In this document: piece by piece, positions 8,102-17,121 of the stretch
How the letters are laid out: the number at the start of each line of letters is the position of its first letter
Position numbering within the stretch: the first letter of the stretch is position 1
NCBI RefSeq assembly: GCF_900089605.1
Contig: NZ_LT594324.1
Location: 5,208,001 to 5,272,000, forward strand
Reading direction: 5' to 3'
Length of the DNA: 64,000 nt
From: Micromonospora narathiwatensis
GTDB taxonomy: Bacteria > Actinomycetota > Actinomycetes > Mycobacteriales > Micromonosporaceae
The notes under the pieces: generated by a model
Told to the model about the DNA's origin: nothing
Database searches by the model: none
What the model saw: only the letters and a program-made list of their open reading frames with translations
Program-made: the position numbers and the translations under genes

Positions 8102-9898
8102 ATGCCCTCACCCCACCTGGCCGAGAGCGACGCCGACGGACTTGCCCTGATGGCCTATCTGGGCTGGCTACGCCGCCGCTGGTGGATCCTGCTCCTCGCC
8201 GCGGTCCTCGGCACGGCCGGGGGGCTGGCGGTGAGTCAGCTTCAGCACGCCCGCTACACGTCGAGCACCTCGCTGCTGGTACGCCCGCTCAGCGCCGGCC
8301 CGGACAGCAACCCCAATGCGAAGGTCAACCTCGACACGGAGGCGCAGGTGGTCCGTTCGCTCGTGGTGGCGGAGCGGGCCAAGGGCCTGATGAAGAGCGG
8401 CACCGAGGCCGAGGTGCTGGTCCAGTCGGTGGCCGTCACCGTGCCGCCGAACAGCCAGGTCCTCCAGGTGGCCTACGAGGCGGACAGCCCGGCCCAGGCG
8501 CAGGCCGGTTCGCACGCCTTCGCGCAGGCGTACCTGGACCTGCGCAAGGCCACCGCGCAGAAGGCGCTGGAGAACGAGACCACCGCCCTGAAGCAGCAGA
8601 TCGCGGACCTCAACAAGCAGTTGAGCGCGGTCGCCGGGCGGATCGCGGCGGCGCCGAGCAACTCGGTCGAGCGGCAACGGGCCGAGGCCGACCGGAGCGT
8701 GCTGACCAACCAGCTCTCCTCGCTGAACAACCGGCTCAGCCCGCTGATCTCCGCCGACACCGACCCCGGCGAGATCATCTCGGACGCCCGGCTGCCGCAG
8801 CGCCCCAGCTCCCCGAACCGCACCCTCAACCTGGCCAGCGGCCTGGGGGCCGGCCTGCTCCTGGGCATCGTGCTGGCGATGGTGCTGGACCGGCTCGACA
8901 CCCGGGTACGCCGCGGTCGGGACATCACCGACCGGGTCGGCCTGCCGTTGCTGCTGGAGCTGCCGGCGCGCACCTCCTCGCTGGCGATGCTGCCGGCCTC
9001 CCACAAGATCTCCCGAGAGCTGGGTCGGCTGCGCAACGTGCTGCTCTCCGCAGTGCCCGAGCCGCGTGAGGCCGGTCGGGGACGCCAACTCCTGCTCTGT
9101 GACGGCTCGGCCGGCACGGCCGCCGGGTTCGTCGCCGCCAACCTGGCCGCCGCGTACGCCCGTACCGGCCAGCAGGTGGCGCTGGTGACCACCAAGCCGG
9201 ACTCGACGGTGAGCGCCATCACCGGGGTCGCCGAGGGCCGGTACAGCCTGGCCTCGGTGCTCCGCCGGGACGTGCCGGCGCTCAAGGCGCTGGCCCCGGT
9301 GCCCGGCCTCGGCCAGCTCCGGGTGCTGGTCCCCGGCGACCTGGACGCCGAGGTCGAGCTGCCGGTCGGCGGCCTGCTGGAGATCCTCCGCGAGCTGACC
9401 GCACGCTTCGACCACGTGCTGATCGAGACCGCCCAGCCAACCGTCGCGGTGGAGGCCCAGGCCCTGGGCCGGCACGTCGACGCGGTGATCGTGGTGGCCG
9501 AGACCGGGCAGACCCGCAGCGGCGAGATCAGCGCCGCACTCCAGCAGTTCGAGCAGGTCAACGCCCCGGTGATCGGTGCGGTGCTGGCGCCGCGCCTGCC
9601 CGCCCCGGCCGGGACGAGCCGTCCGGCCGCCCCGGTCAACCGGCCCAAGCCCCGGCCGAGCCCCGGCCCGTCCGCCGAGTCGACCATGGTGCTGCCCCGG
9701 ATGAATCCGTCCGGCTCGGGCCCCGCCGGTTCGGCGAAGCCGGTGCCGCCGATCCCGCCGCCTGTCCAGCCGACGATCCCGGGCAAGCCGCTGCCGGTGA
9801 ACGGCAGCGGCGGCACGTACCGGTCCCGCAGCGACATCCCGGGCACCGACGGCCCGGGGCGCGGCTATGCGCTCGACTCGGGCGAGGACCGGGGGTGA
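8102..9898 (+). CDS. Wzz-type chain-length/polysaccharide co-polymerase with degenerate BY-kinase-like domain
   Basis: 598 residues: membrane helix about 22-42, a Wzz periplasmic domain with coiled-coil heptads (about 155-215), a second helix (about 241-262), then a cytosolic P-loop-like domain and a proline-rich tail. The P-loop position reads CDGSAGTAAGF and lacks the Walker A Lys of bacterial tyrosine kinases, and there is no C-terminal Tyr cluster, so it is probably a scaffold rather than a kinase. It should set polymer length with the Wzy-like protein at 10890. The ATG at 8102 has GGGAG about 12 nt upstream, a long spacing. First gene of an operon joined by 1-4 nt overlaps. Confidence 0.8.
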   Translation: MPSPHLAESDADGLALMAYLGWLRRRWWILLLAAVLGTAGGLAVSQLQHARYTSSTSLLVRPLSAGPDSNPNAKVNLDTEAQVVRSLVVAERAKGLMKSGTEAEVLVQSVAVTVPPNSQVLQVAYEADSPAQAQAGSHAFAQAYLDLRKATAQKALENETTALKQQIADLNKQLSAVAGRIAAAPSNSVERQRAEADRSVLTNQLSSLNNRLSPLISADTDPGEIISDARLPQRPSSPNRTLNLASGLGAGLLLGIVLAMVLDRLDTRVRRGRDITDRVGLPLLLELPARTSSLAMLPASHKISRELGRLRNVLLSAVPEPREAGRGRQLLLCDGSAGTAAGFVAANLAAAYARTGQQVALVTTKPDSTVSAITGVAEGRYSLASVLRRDVPALKALAPVPGLGQLRVLVPGDLDAEVELPVGGLLEILRELTARFDHVLIETAQPTVAVEAQALGRHVDAVIVVAETGQTRSGEISAALQQFEQVNAPVIGAVLAPRLPAPAGTSRPAAPVNRPKPRPSPGPSAESTMVLPRMNPSGSGPAGSAKPVPPIPPPVQPTIPGKPLPVNGSGGTYRSRSDIPGTDGPGRGYALDSGEDRG

Positions 9899-10893
9899 AC
9901 CGCCGGCAGATGCTCCGCGCCGCCCTCGCTCCGGCCCTCGTGGTCGGCTTCGGCGCGGCGTGCGGCGAGCCGCCACCCCCCGCCAGCAAGGTCAACGTGG
10001 TCGACCCCGGCACACCCGCGTCGGCCACCCCGAGCCCCACCCCGAGCCTGCCCGCCGCGCCGCTGACCGGGCTGCCGGTGAGCGCCGCCGCGGTGGCCGA
10101 GCGGCAGGCGGTGGCCGTACCGCTGCGGGTCAGCCCGTCGACCACCCCGTACGGACTGGACGCCGCCGACCTGGTCTACGCCGAGTTCGCCGAGTCCGAC
10201 ACGCTCCACCTCACGGCGGTGTTCCAGTCCCGGGACGCCGCCAAGGTCGGGCCGGTCACCGAGATCCGTCCGGTCGACATCCGGTCCGTCGCCGTGCTGC
10301 GTCCCTTCGTCGGATACGCCGGCGGACCCACCGGTTTCCTCACCCAGTTCGAGAAGTCCGGCCTGGCCGGAGTCACCCCCGCCGACGGCAAGGTCTTCGC
10401 CTCCGGCCACACCTCCACCGCCGCGCTGTGGAAGGCCGCGCCGAAGGGCGGCCAGCCGCCCACACCCGCGCTCGACCATGCGACCGACGGTGCCGCGCTG
10501 GCCGCCCGGGACCTCGTCCCGGCCCGCGAGCTGACCGTCAGCGTCGCCGGCGGCCCGCCCATGATCTGGCGGTACGACCAGCAGAAGTCGCACTGGGTCG
10601 GCAAGGTGGGCACCGCCACGGTGACCGCCGCCTCGGTGATCGTGCTGACCATGGAATACCGGACGCTGGACGTCCGGCACCCGTCGCCGCGGTCGCTCCC
10701 GGCGGCGAACGTCTTCGGCGAGGGCGCTGTCGTCGCGGTCTCCGGGCCGTCCGGCGCGAAGGGCCGGTGGCGCAAGCCCGGCCTCCAGTTGGTCTGCACC
10801 ATCGCCGACAACGGCGGCGACATGCTGCACCCGCAGCCCGGCAACGCCTGGGTGATCTACGCGCCGACCAGCGCCAAGGTCACCGTGAAATGA
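9895..10893 (+). CDS. DUF3048 (YerB-like) lipoprotein
   Basis: A 332-residue putative lipoprotein: basic N-terminus, hydrophobic stretch and lipobox GFGAAC with Cys23, followed by a Thr/Pro/Ser linker. The rest matches DUF3048: an N-terminal domain with AVFQSRDAAKVGPVTEIRPVD and a C-terminal domain ending in GNAWVIYAP. The family's biochemical role is unknown. GTG 9895 overlaps the stop of the Wzz gene by GTGA, and the ORF ends in an ATGA overlap with the polymerase gene. This tight coupling suggests an extracytoplasmic step in polysaccharide export or assembly; that is inference. Confidence 0.8.
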   Translation: MNRRQMLRAALAPALVVGFGAACGEPPPPASKVNVVDPGTPASATPSPTPSLPAAPLTGLPVSAAAVAERQAVAVPLRVSPSTTPYGLDAADLVYAEFAESDTLHLTAVFQSRDAAKVGPVTEIRPVDIRSVAVLRPFVGYAGGPTGFLTQFEKSGLAGVTPADGKVFASGHTSTAALWKAAPKGGQPPTPALDHATDGAALAARDLVPARELTVSVAGGPPMIWRYDQQKSHWVGKVGTATVTAASVIVLTMEYRTLDVRHPSPRSLPAANVFGEGAVVAVSGPSGAKGRWRKPGLQLVCTIADNGGDMLHPQPGNAWVIYAPTSAKVTVK

Positions 10894-12380
10894 GCACGGT
10901 CACCCCGCACCGCCCCGCCCACGGGACGGCCCCGGTCGGCGGCGACGCCCCCGGGCCCGGGCCGACGCGACTCGCGCCGGCCCCGGTACGACCGAAGGGC
11001 GGGTCGCTGCGGCTGCCCGTGGCGTGGCCGCTGATCGCGCTCTTCGTGCTCTATCCGCTGTGGTGGGCGCTCGGGGTGTCCAGCTTCGTCTTCGTCATCT
11101 TCGCGGTGCCGATGCTGGTGCAGCTGCGCAGCCGGGGCCCGATCCGGGTGCCGCCCGGCTTCGGCATCTGGCTGGTGCTGCTGCTCTGGGTGCTGCTGTC
11201 GGCCCTGATGCTCGGCCTCACCGCGCCGAACACGCTCCCGCCCGACGGCGGCGGCGGTCGGTACGTCGGCTGGGCCATCCGGCTGGCGAACTACGTCGCC
11301 ATGACCGTGGTCATGCTCTACGTGCTCAACCTGAGCGAGCGGGAGCTGTCCCGGCGGCGGGTGGTCCGGCTCTTCGGGTTCATGGGTGTCGTCGTGGTGA
11401 TCGGCGGTTGGCTCGGCTCGCTCTTCCCCAACTTCAGCTTCGTCGCGCCGCTGCGCTCCGTCCTGCCGCACTCGATCGCCAGCAACTCGTACGTCTCCTC
11501 GCTGATGAACGTCAAGTTCGCTCAGGTCCAGCAGGTGATCGCCGGTGAGGCCAGCTCGCCGCGCCCGTCCGCGCCGTTCGCGTACACGAATTCCTGGGGT
11601 GAGAACACCGCGATCCTGCTGATCTGGTTGATCGTCGGCTGGGTGGTGCTGGGCCGGCCGCTGCGCCGGGTGCTCGGCGTCGCGATCGTCCTGGCCGCGA
11701 TCTTCCCGATCATCTACTCGCTCAACCGGGGCCTCTGGATCGGCCTCGGCATCGCCGCGGTGTACGTGGCCATCCGGCTCGCCCTGCGCGGCCGGATGGT
11801 GGTGCTCGGCGGGCTCGCGCTGGCGGTCGGCCTGATCGGCGTACTGATCATCGCCACCCCGCTCGGGCGCACCTTCGACGAGCGGCTGCAGAACGGGCAC
11901 AGCGACGACATCCGGACCACCCTCTCCCAGGGCGCGATCACCGCCGCCAACCACTCGCCGGTGCTCGGGTACGGCGGCAACCGGGCGCTGATCGGCAGCA
12001 ACCGGTCGATCGCCATCGGCAAGTCCGAGGACTGCAAGCAGTGCGGCAACCGGGAGCTGGGCAGCAACGGCCAGCTCTGGGCGCTGCTGGTCGGCCAGGG
12101 CTACGTGGGCGCGCTCTGCTACAACGGCTTCTTCCTCTACTGCCTCTGGCGCTACCGGCGCGACCACAGCCCGATCGGGGTCGCGGGCAGTCTGGTCCTG
12201 ATCCTCATGCTCTTCTTCCAGTTCACCTACGGGGCGCTGGAAGCCACCCTCGCCTACGGCCTGATCTCGGTCGCCCTGCTCGCCCGCAACGACCGGCTGC
12301 GCCGGGCCGTCGCGCCGGCGCCGCACAGGGGCACCGTGGCCGGGCTGCGGGCCCGACTGGAAGCTGCCGGTGACCGCTGA
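10890..12380 (+). CDS. O-antigen ligase/polymerase (Wzy-like) membrane protein
   Basis: 496 residues with about 10-12 predicted membrane helices and a large extracytoplasmic segment around 215-390, the architecture of Wzy polymerases and WaaL ligases. The stretch NHSPVLGYGGNRALIGS resembles the conserved H-x-x-x-G-x-G region of that superfamily. The segment CKQC in this loop is unusual and could form a disulfide. It should polymerise lipid-linked repeats at the outer membrane face. ATG 10890 overlaps the preceding stop (ATGA), and the stop overlaps the next ATG (TGATG). A ligase role cannot be excluded. Confidence 0.8.
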   Translation: MSTVTPHRPAHGTAPVGGDAPGPGPTRLAPAPVRPKGGSLRLPVAWPLIALFVLYPLWWALGVSSFVFVIFAVPMLVQLRSRGPIRVPPGFGIWLVLLLWVLLSALMLGLTAPNTLPPDGGGGRYVGWAIRLANYVAMTVVMLYVLNLSERELSRRRVVRLFGFMGVVVVIGGWLGSLFPNFSFVAPLRSVLPHSIASNSYVSSLMNVKFAQVQQVIAGEASSPRPSAPFAYTNSWGENTAILLIWLIVGWVVLGRPLRRVLGVAIVLAAIFPIIYSLNRGLWIGLGIAAVYVAIRLALRGRMVVLGGLALAVGLIGVLIIATPLGRTFDERLQNGHSDDIRTTLSQGAITAANHSPVLGYGGNRALIGSNRSIAIGKSEDCKQCGNRELGSNGQLWALLVGQGYVGALCYNGFFLYCLWRYRRDHSPIGVAGSLVLILMLFFQFTYGALEATLAYGLISVALLARNDRLRRAVAPAPHRGTVAGLRARLEAAGDR

Positions 12381-13585
12381 TGGTGTTCCGCGTACCTGCC
12401 GACGGCGACGGCCGCGCCGCGTACCTGGGTGAGCTGGCCGGGCTGATCTGGCCCGAGCCGGCCGAGCCCGCCCTGCGCAGGGGAGGTCCCGGCTGGGTGG
12501 TGGTGCCGTCGGCGGCCCGGCCACGGCTGCTGGTGCCGACCGGCTCGGGCCGGGCCGCGGCCGGTGCCGTGCGGCACTCCACCGAGGCGGTCGGCCGCAA
12601 GGCGCGGCTGGTCCGGCAGGGGCTGGCCACCGCGTTCCGGCTCGGGCTGGGCCCGCTGGTGTTCCGCGACCGGCTGGTGGTGACCGGTGCCGGGCTCGAC
12701 GCGTACCTGACCGAGGTGCTGGGCACCCCGGCGCTGGTCAGCATGCACATCGGTCCGGCGCGGGCGAACCGCAAACCGGTGCTGCAACTGCTCGCCCCGG
12801 ACGGCCGGGCCCTCGGGTACGCCAAGCTCGGCGTCGACCCGTTGACCCGGGCCCTGGTCGACGCGGAGGCCGCCGCGCTGCGCCGGCTGGCCGACCTGCC
12901 GCTCGGCGCGGTCACCGTGGCCGGGGTACGCCACCACGGCGACTGGCACGGGCACGCGCTGCTGGTGCAGGAGGCGCTGCCGGTGCGGCTGCCCCGGGCC
13001 ACCCCGGCCGCCGCCGAGGCGGCCGAGCGGACGGCCATGGTGACGGTCGCCGGCTGCCTGGGCGTACGCCGGGGGTCGTGGGCCGGGAGCGGCCACGCGG
13101 CCCGGCTCGCCGACGCGGTGGACGCGCTCGGCGCGCGGCCGGAGGCCGAGCGGCTGCGCACCGTGCTGAAGTCCGTCGCGGACGCCGACCCGACGGTGGC
13201 CTTCGGCGCCTGGCACGGCGACTGGAACGGCGGGAACAGCGCGGTGCTGGCCGACGGCCGGGTGCTGGTCTGGGACTGGGAGCGGTTCGAGCCGGACGTG
13301 CCGGCCGGGTACGACGCGCTGCACCGGGCGGTGCAGACCGCGATCGGCCACGTCGGGGTGGCCCCGACGGAGGCCGCGCGGGCGCTGATCGCCGGCGCGG
13401 ACCGGACGCTGGCGCCGTTCGACCAGGACGGCCGGGGCGCCGACCTGGTCGCCGTGCTCTACCTGGTGGAGCTGGCGGCGCGCTATCTGCGGGACCGGCA
13501 GGCGGAGGCGGGCGCGCGGCTGGGGCACGTCGACGCCTGGCTGCTGCCCGCCGTCGAGGAGCACCTGGCCCGCCGGGCCCGGTGA
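12380..13585 (+). CDS. phosphotransferase of the aminoglycoside-kinase (APH) fold
   Basis: A 401-residue protein with kinase-like active-site motifs: HGDWNGGN (Brenner motif, about residue 279) and VWDWERFE (metal-binding Asp, about 299). This is the APH/choline-kinase superfamily, which phosphorylates small molecules or sugars. The N-terminal 120 residues resemble nothing I recognise, and the N-lobe is divergent. It lies between the polymerase and a sulfotransferase in a tightly coupled operon, so it may phosphorylate a repeat-unit sugar, a carrier or a precursor; this is inference. ATG 12380 shares its first base with the previous stop. Confidence 0.68.
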   Translation: MVFRVPADGDGRAAYLGELAGLIWPEPAEPALRRGGPGWVVVPSAARPRLLVPTGSGRAAAGAVRHSTEAVGRKARLVRQGLATAFRLGLGPLVFRDRLVVTGAGLDAYLTEVLGTPALVSMHIGPARANRKPVLQLLAPDGRALGYAKLGVDPLTRALVDAEAAALRRLADLPLGAVTVAGVRHHGDWHGHALLVQEALPVRLPRATPAAAEAAERTAMVTVAGCLGVRRGSWAGSGHAARLADAVDALGARPEAERLRTVLKSVADADPTVAFGAWHGDWNGGNSAVLADGRVLVWDWERFEPDVPAGYDALHRAVQTAIGHVGVAPTEAARALIAGADRTLAPFDQDGRGADLVAVLYLVELAARYLRDRQAEAGARLGHVDAWLLPAVEEHLARRAR

Positions 13586-13602
13586 GAGTGAGGAGTGGGG
13601 AC

Positions 13603-14466
13603 GTGACGCTGGCCAGGGAGCAGGCGCTCCGTGCGGTGAAGTCGATGAGCCGGACGGTCGGTCGGTTGACCGCCGGTTCGCGGATGGTGCCCGGATTCCT
13701 GATCGTGGGGGCGCAGCGCTGCGGCACCACCTCGCTGTTCAAGACGCTCGCCCAGCATCCCGGGGTGCTGCCGCCGGCGTACCACAAGGGCGTGCACTAC
13801 TTCGACATGGACTACCACCGGGGGATGGGCTGGTATCTCGGCCACTTCCCCAGCACCTCGAAGGCGGAGGCGGTCCGGCAGCAGCTCGGCGTACGCGGGA
13901 TCACCGGCGAGTCCAGCCCGTACTACATGTTCCACCCGCTCGCCGCGCGGCGGATCGCCAAGGACCTGCCCTCGGTGAAGCTGCTGGTGCTGCTGCGCGA
14001 CCCGGTGGAGCGGGCCTATTCGGCGCACTCGCACGAGCTGGCCCGGGGCTACGAGAGCGAGTCGTCGTTCGAGCGGGCGCTGGCCCTGGAAGAGGAGCGG
14101 ACCGCCGGCGAGCGGGAGCGGATGACCGCCGACCCGAGGTACGCCAGCCACCATCTCCAGCACAACGCGTACCTGGCCCGGGGGCGGTACGTCGAGCAGC
14201 TGGAGCGGCTGGAGGCGCTGGTCGGCCGGGAGCGGCTGCACGTCATCGACAGCGATGACTTTTTCGCCGACCCGCGCCCGTCCTTCGACGCGGTCTGCGA
14301 CTTCCTCCGCCTGCCGCGCTGGGCGGACATCTCCTTCGGCAAGCACAACTCGCGTTCCCGCTCGCCGATGTCGACCGAGTTGCGGGCCCGGCTGGAGGCG
14401 CACTTCGCCCCGTACGACGAGCGGCTGACCAAGTGGTGGGGACGCGTGCCGTCGTGGCGGCGGTGA
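13603..14466 (+). CDS. PAPS-dependent sulfotransferase (2 of 3), heparan-sulfotransferase-like
   Basis: 287 residues. The 5'-phosphosulfate loop is FLIVGAQRCGTTSLFKTL and the 3'-phosphate motif is LVLLRDPVERAYSAHSHE, the arrangement of the domain found in heparan N-deacetylase/N-sulfotransferases and glycan O-sulfotransferases. The motif FHPLAARRIAKDLP is also typical. It should sulfate a glycan. GTG 13603 is preferred, with AGGAG 7 nt upstream; an in-frame GTG at 13582 overlaps the previous stop as an alternative. The 3' end overlaps the flippase start. Confidence 0.85.
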   Translation: MTLAREQALRAVKSMSRTVGRLTAGSRMVPGFLIVGAQRCGTTSLFKTLAQHPGVLPPAYHKGVHYFDMDYHRGMGWYLGHFPSTSKAEAVRQQLGVRGITGESSPYYMFHPLAARRIAKDLPSVKLLVLLRDPVERAYSAHSHELARGYESESSFERALALEEERTAGERERMTADPRYASHHLQHNAYLARGRYVEQLERLEALVGRERLHVIDSDDFFADPRPSFDAVCDFLRLPRWADISFGKHNSRSRSPMSTELRARLEAHFAPYDERLTKWWGRVPSWRR

Positions 14467-16043
14467 CCCGGGCGGACGCCGGGGCCACCGCGACGCAGGC
14501 CACCGCCCCGGTCGGCGGTGCCGGCCTCGGCGGCGCGGCCCGGCAGGGCTTCGCGAACCTGGTCGGCGTCGGCCTCGCCGCGGTCGCCGGCTTCGGGCTG
14601 AACGTCGTCATCACCCGTGGCTGGTCGGTCCACGACGCCGGCGTGTTCTTCGCGGCCACCAGCGCGTTCATGATCGCCGCGTCGGCGGCCCGGCTCGGCA
14701 CCGACGTCGGAACCGTCTACTTCGTCAGCCGGCAGCGCGCCCTCGACCAGCGGGAGCGGATCCGGGGCACGATCCTGGCCGGGTTGGTGCCGGTGCTGGC
14801 CGTCGGGGCGCTGCTCGGCCTCGCCGGCTGGCTGGCCGCCCCGGCGCTCGCCGAGGCGACCATGCCCGAGGCCGGCCCGGGCGGGGTGACCGCGCTGCGC
14901 GTCCTGCTGGCCTTCGTGCCGCTGGCCGCGCTCAACGACTACGCCCTCGCCGCCTGTCGGGGCTTCGGCCAGATGCGGCCGCTGCTCACCGTGGAACGGC
15001 TCGGCCGCACGCTGGTGCAGTTCGTCGCGGTGGCGGTGGCCGCCTGGCTGGGTCTCTCCGCCACCACCGCGCTGCCGCTGGCCTGGGCGGTGCCGTACCT
15101 GCTCGCCGCGGCGGTCGCCGTGGCCTGGCTGGCCCGGCTGGTCCGTCGCGCCGGACGGCACGTCGCCCGGCCGGTGCCGGCCGGCGAACTGCTCGGGCCG
15201 TTCTGGCGGTTCACCGGGCCGCGCGCGGTGAGCGGCGTGGCCGCGATCGTCGTACAGCGGTTGGACATCGTGCTGCTCAGCGCCCTGCGTGGGCCGGCCG
15301 ACGCGGCCATCTACACGGCGGCGACCCGCTTCCTGGCGCTCGGCCAGCTCGCCAGCGTCGCGCTGTCCAGCTCGGTCCAGCACCGGCTGGCCGCCGCCTT
15401 CGCCCGCAACGACCGGGCCGAGGCGCAGCAGCTCTACCAGGCGGCCACCGGCTGGCTGGTGCTGCTCTCCTGGCCCGCGTACCTGGTCTTCGCGGCGTTC
15501 GCCGAGCCGATGATGGCGCTCTTCGGCTCCGGCTACAGCACCGGTCGCCGGGTGGTGCTGCTGCTCGCGCTGACCATGCTGCTGGCGACCGGCTGCGGCA
15601 TGGTGGACATGGTGCTCAACATGGCCGGGCGTACCGCGTGGACCTTCTACAACGCGATGACCGGCACGGTGCTCAACGTGGTCGCCAACATCGCGCTCAT
15701 CCCGGGGTACGGCATCGTCGGCGCCGCCCTGGCCTGGACGACGTCCATCCTGGTCACCAACCTGGTGCCGCTGACCCAGCTCTGGTGGTCGATGCGCCTG
15801 CACCCGTTCGGGCGGGGCACCCGGGCCGCGATGGCCCTGGCCGTCGCCTGCTTCGGCCTGCCGCTCGGGGCGGCCGGCCTGCTCGACGCCCCGGTGCCGG
15901 TGCTCACCCTGCTGGCGGTGGCCGGCACGGCGGCGTACCTGGCCGGCGCCTGGCGCTGGCGGGCCACCCTGCACCTCGACGCGCTCCGCGCGCTGCGCCG
16001 GGGCCGGAACCGCGCCGGCGCGACCCCGACCGCCCAGCCCTGA
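14463..16043 (+). CDS. Wzx-like polysaccharide flippase (MOP superfamily)
   Basis: 526 residues with about 12-14 predicted membrane helices, beginning with a glycine-rich helix FANLVGVGLAAVAGFGLNVV and carrying VVQRLDIVLLSAL and LIPGYGIVGAALAW, both characteristic of MOP-family oligosaccharide flippases. It should flip the undecaprenyl-linked repeat to the outer face. Start choice is uncertain: GTG 14463 gives a GTGA overlap with the preceding stop like other junctions of this operon, whereas GTG 14454 and 14433 are also in frame. The C-terminus is basic and cytosolic. Confidence 0.83.
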   Translation: MTRADAGATATQATAPVGGAGLGGAARQGFANLVGVGLAAVAGFGLNVVITRGWSVHDAGVFFAATSAFMIAASAARLGTDVGTVYFVSRQRALDQRERIRGTILAGLVPVLAVGALLGLAGWLAAPALAEATMPEAGPGGVTALRVLLAFVPLAALNDYALAACRGFGQMRPLLTVERLGRTLVQFVAVAVAAWLGLSATTALPLAWAVPYLLAAAVAVAWLARLVRRAGRHVARPVPAGELLGPFWRFTGPRAVSGVAAIVVQRLDIVLLSALRGPADAAIYTAATRFLALGQLASVALSSSVQHRLAAAFARNDRAEAQQLYQAATGWLVLLSWPAYLVFAAFAEPMMALFGSGYSTGRRVVLLLALTMLLATGCGMVDMVLNMAGRTAWTFYNAMTGTVLNVVANIALIPGYGIVGAALAWTTSILVTNLVPLTQLWWSMRLHPFGRGTRAAMALAVACFGLPLGAAGLLDAPVPVLTLLAVAGTAAYLAGAWRWRATLHLDALRALRRGRNRAGATPTAQP

Positions 16044-16071
16044 CCTGCCCCTGCGTACCGATGGGACACCG

Positions 16072-17004
16072 ATGACCAGCAGCACGCCGTTCACCCCGCA
16101 CACCGGCCTGTCCGCCGTGAAGGCCGCGAAGCTCGCCGCCGTCGGCCTGCTCGCGGACCGGAAGGAGCGCCGGGAGCTGGAACGGCCGGTGGAGGCCGCC
16201 AACCGCAGGCTCAGCCTGCGGGTGGAGCGGCCGATCTTCATCCTGGGCGCGCCCCGTTCCGGCACGACGTTCCTGGGCAGCTGCGTGGGGGCGCTGCCGG
16301 AGGTCTCGTACCACTTCGAGCCCCGGCTGACCAAGGCGGTGGCCCGCTGCGTGTACGAGGGCAGTTGGACCCCGCAGCGGGCGGCCCGCTACTTCCGCGG
16401 CTACTACGGCGCGCTGCTCGCCGCGTCCGGGCACGGCGGGCTGCGGTTCGCCGAGAAGGACCCGGAGAACTGCTTCATCGTGCCGTTCCTCACCGAGGTC
16501 TTCCCGGACGCGGTCTTCCTGCACGTCTACCGTGACGGCCGGGACGTGGCGGTGTCGCACGCCGAGCAGCCGTGGCTGAACGCGTCCTCGACGGGGACCG
16601 GCAAGAGCGGTCGGGGCGGTACGCCGTGGGGGGCCGCGCCCCGGTTCTGGGTGGAGCCGGAGCGGCACGACGAGTTCACCAGGGTCTCCGACCTGGGCCG
16701 CTCGGCCTGGATGTGGCGCCGCTTCACCGGCAGCGCGATGGCCCAGCTCGCCGAGCTGCCCGCCGAGCGGGTACGCCACCTGCGCTACGAGGACATCGTC
16801 ACCCGCCCGGCGGAGGCGGCCGAGTTGGTCGCCGACTTCCTCGACGTCGGTGATCCGGCCGGCCGGCAGGCGCTGCACGCCCGCTTCGCCAAGGCCCGCC
16901 CCGACTCGGTGGGCCGGTGGCGGAAGCGACTGGCCGAACAGGACCTCGTCGACGTACTGGCCCAGGCTGAGCCGCTGCTCAGCGAACTCGGCTACAGCGG
17001 GTGA
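16072..17004 (+). CDS. PAPS-dependent sulfotransferase (3 of 3)
   Basis: 310 residues with 5'-phosphosulfate loop FILGAPRSGTTFLGSCV and 3'-phosphate motif HVYRDGRDVAVSHAEQ. YHFEPRLTKAV and RYEDIVTRPAE are also sulfotransferase-like. It is distinct from the two other sulfotransferases of the locus, implying that different positions or sugars are sulfated. A 28-nt gap follows the flippase gene, so it is probably in the same transcript. A 60-70 residue insert around 165-215 (Gly/Ser-rich, ending near WVEPERHDEFT) is longer than in simple family members and may shape acceptor binding. Confidence 0.84.
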   Translation: MTSSTPFTPHTGLSAVKAAKLAAVGLLADRKERRELERPVEAANRRLSLRVERPIFILGAPRSGTTFLGSCVGALPEVSYHFEPRLTKAVARCVYEGSWTPQRAARYFRGYYGALLAASGHGGLRFAEKDPENCFIVPFLTEVFPDAVFLHVYRDGRDVAVSHAEQPWLNASSTGTGKSGRGGTPWGAAPRFWVEPERHDEFTRVSDLGRSAWMWRRFTGSAMAQLAELPAERVRHLRYEDIVTRPAEAAELVADFLDVGDPAGRQALHARFAKARPDSVGRWRKRLAEQDLVDVLAQAEPLLSELGYSG

Positions 17005-17121
17005 GCGTCACCGCACGGTAGAGTGCCAGGGTCGCCCGCCCGCCCCGGCGCGCCGTCCCACTGACGCGCGCTCTCGGAGCCGTGACCGTGGGGCCGGTGA
17101 CCATCCTGGGGAGAGGTTGCG

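Noticed and set aside
14049..16334. A 761-codon minus-strand frame across the sulfotransferase and flippase genes
   Set aside because: Shadow frame; the plus strand has intact sulfotransferase and flippase motifs and coupled starts and stops.
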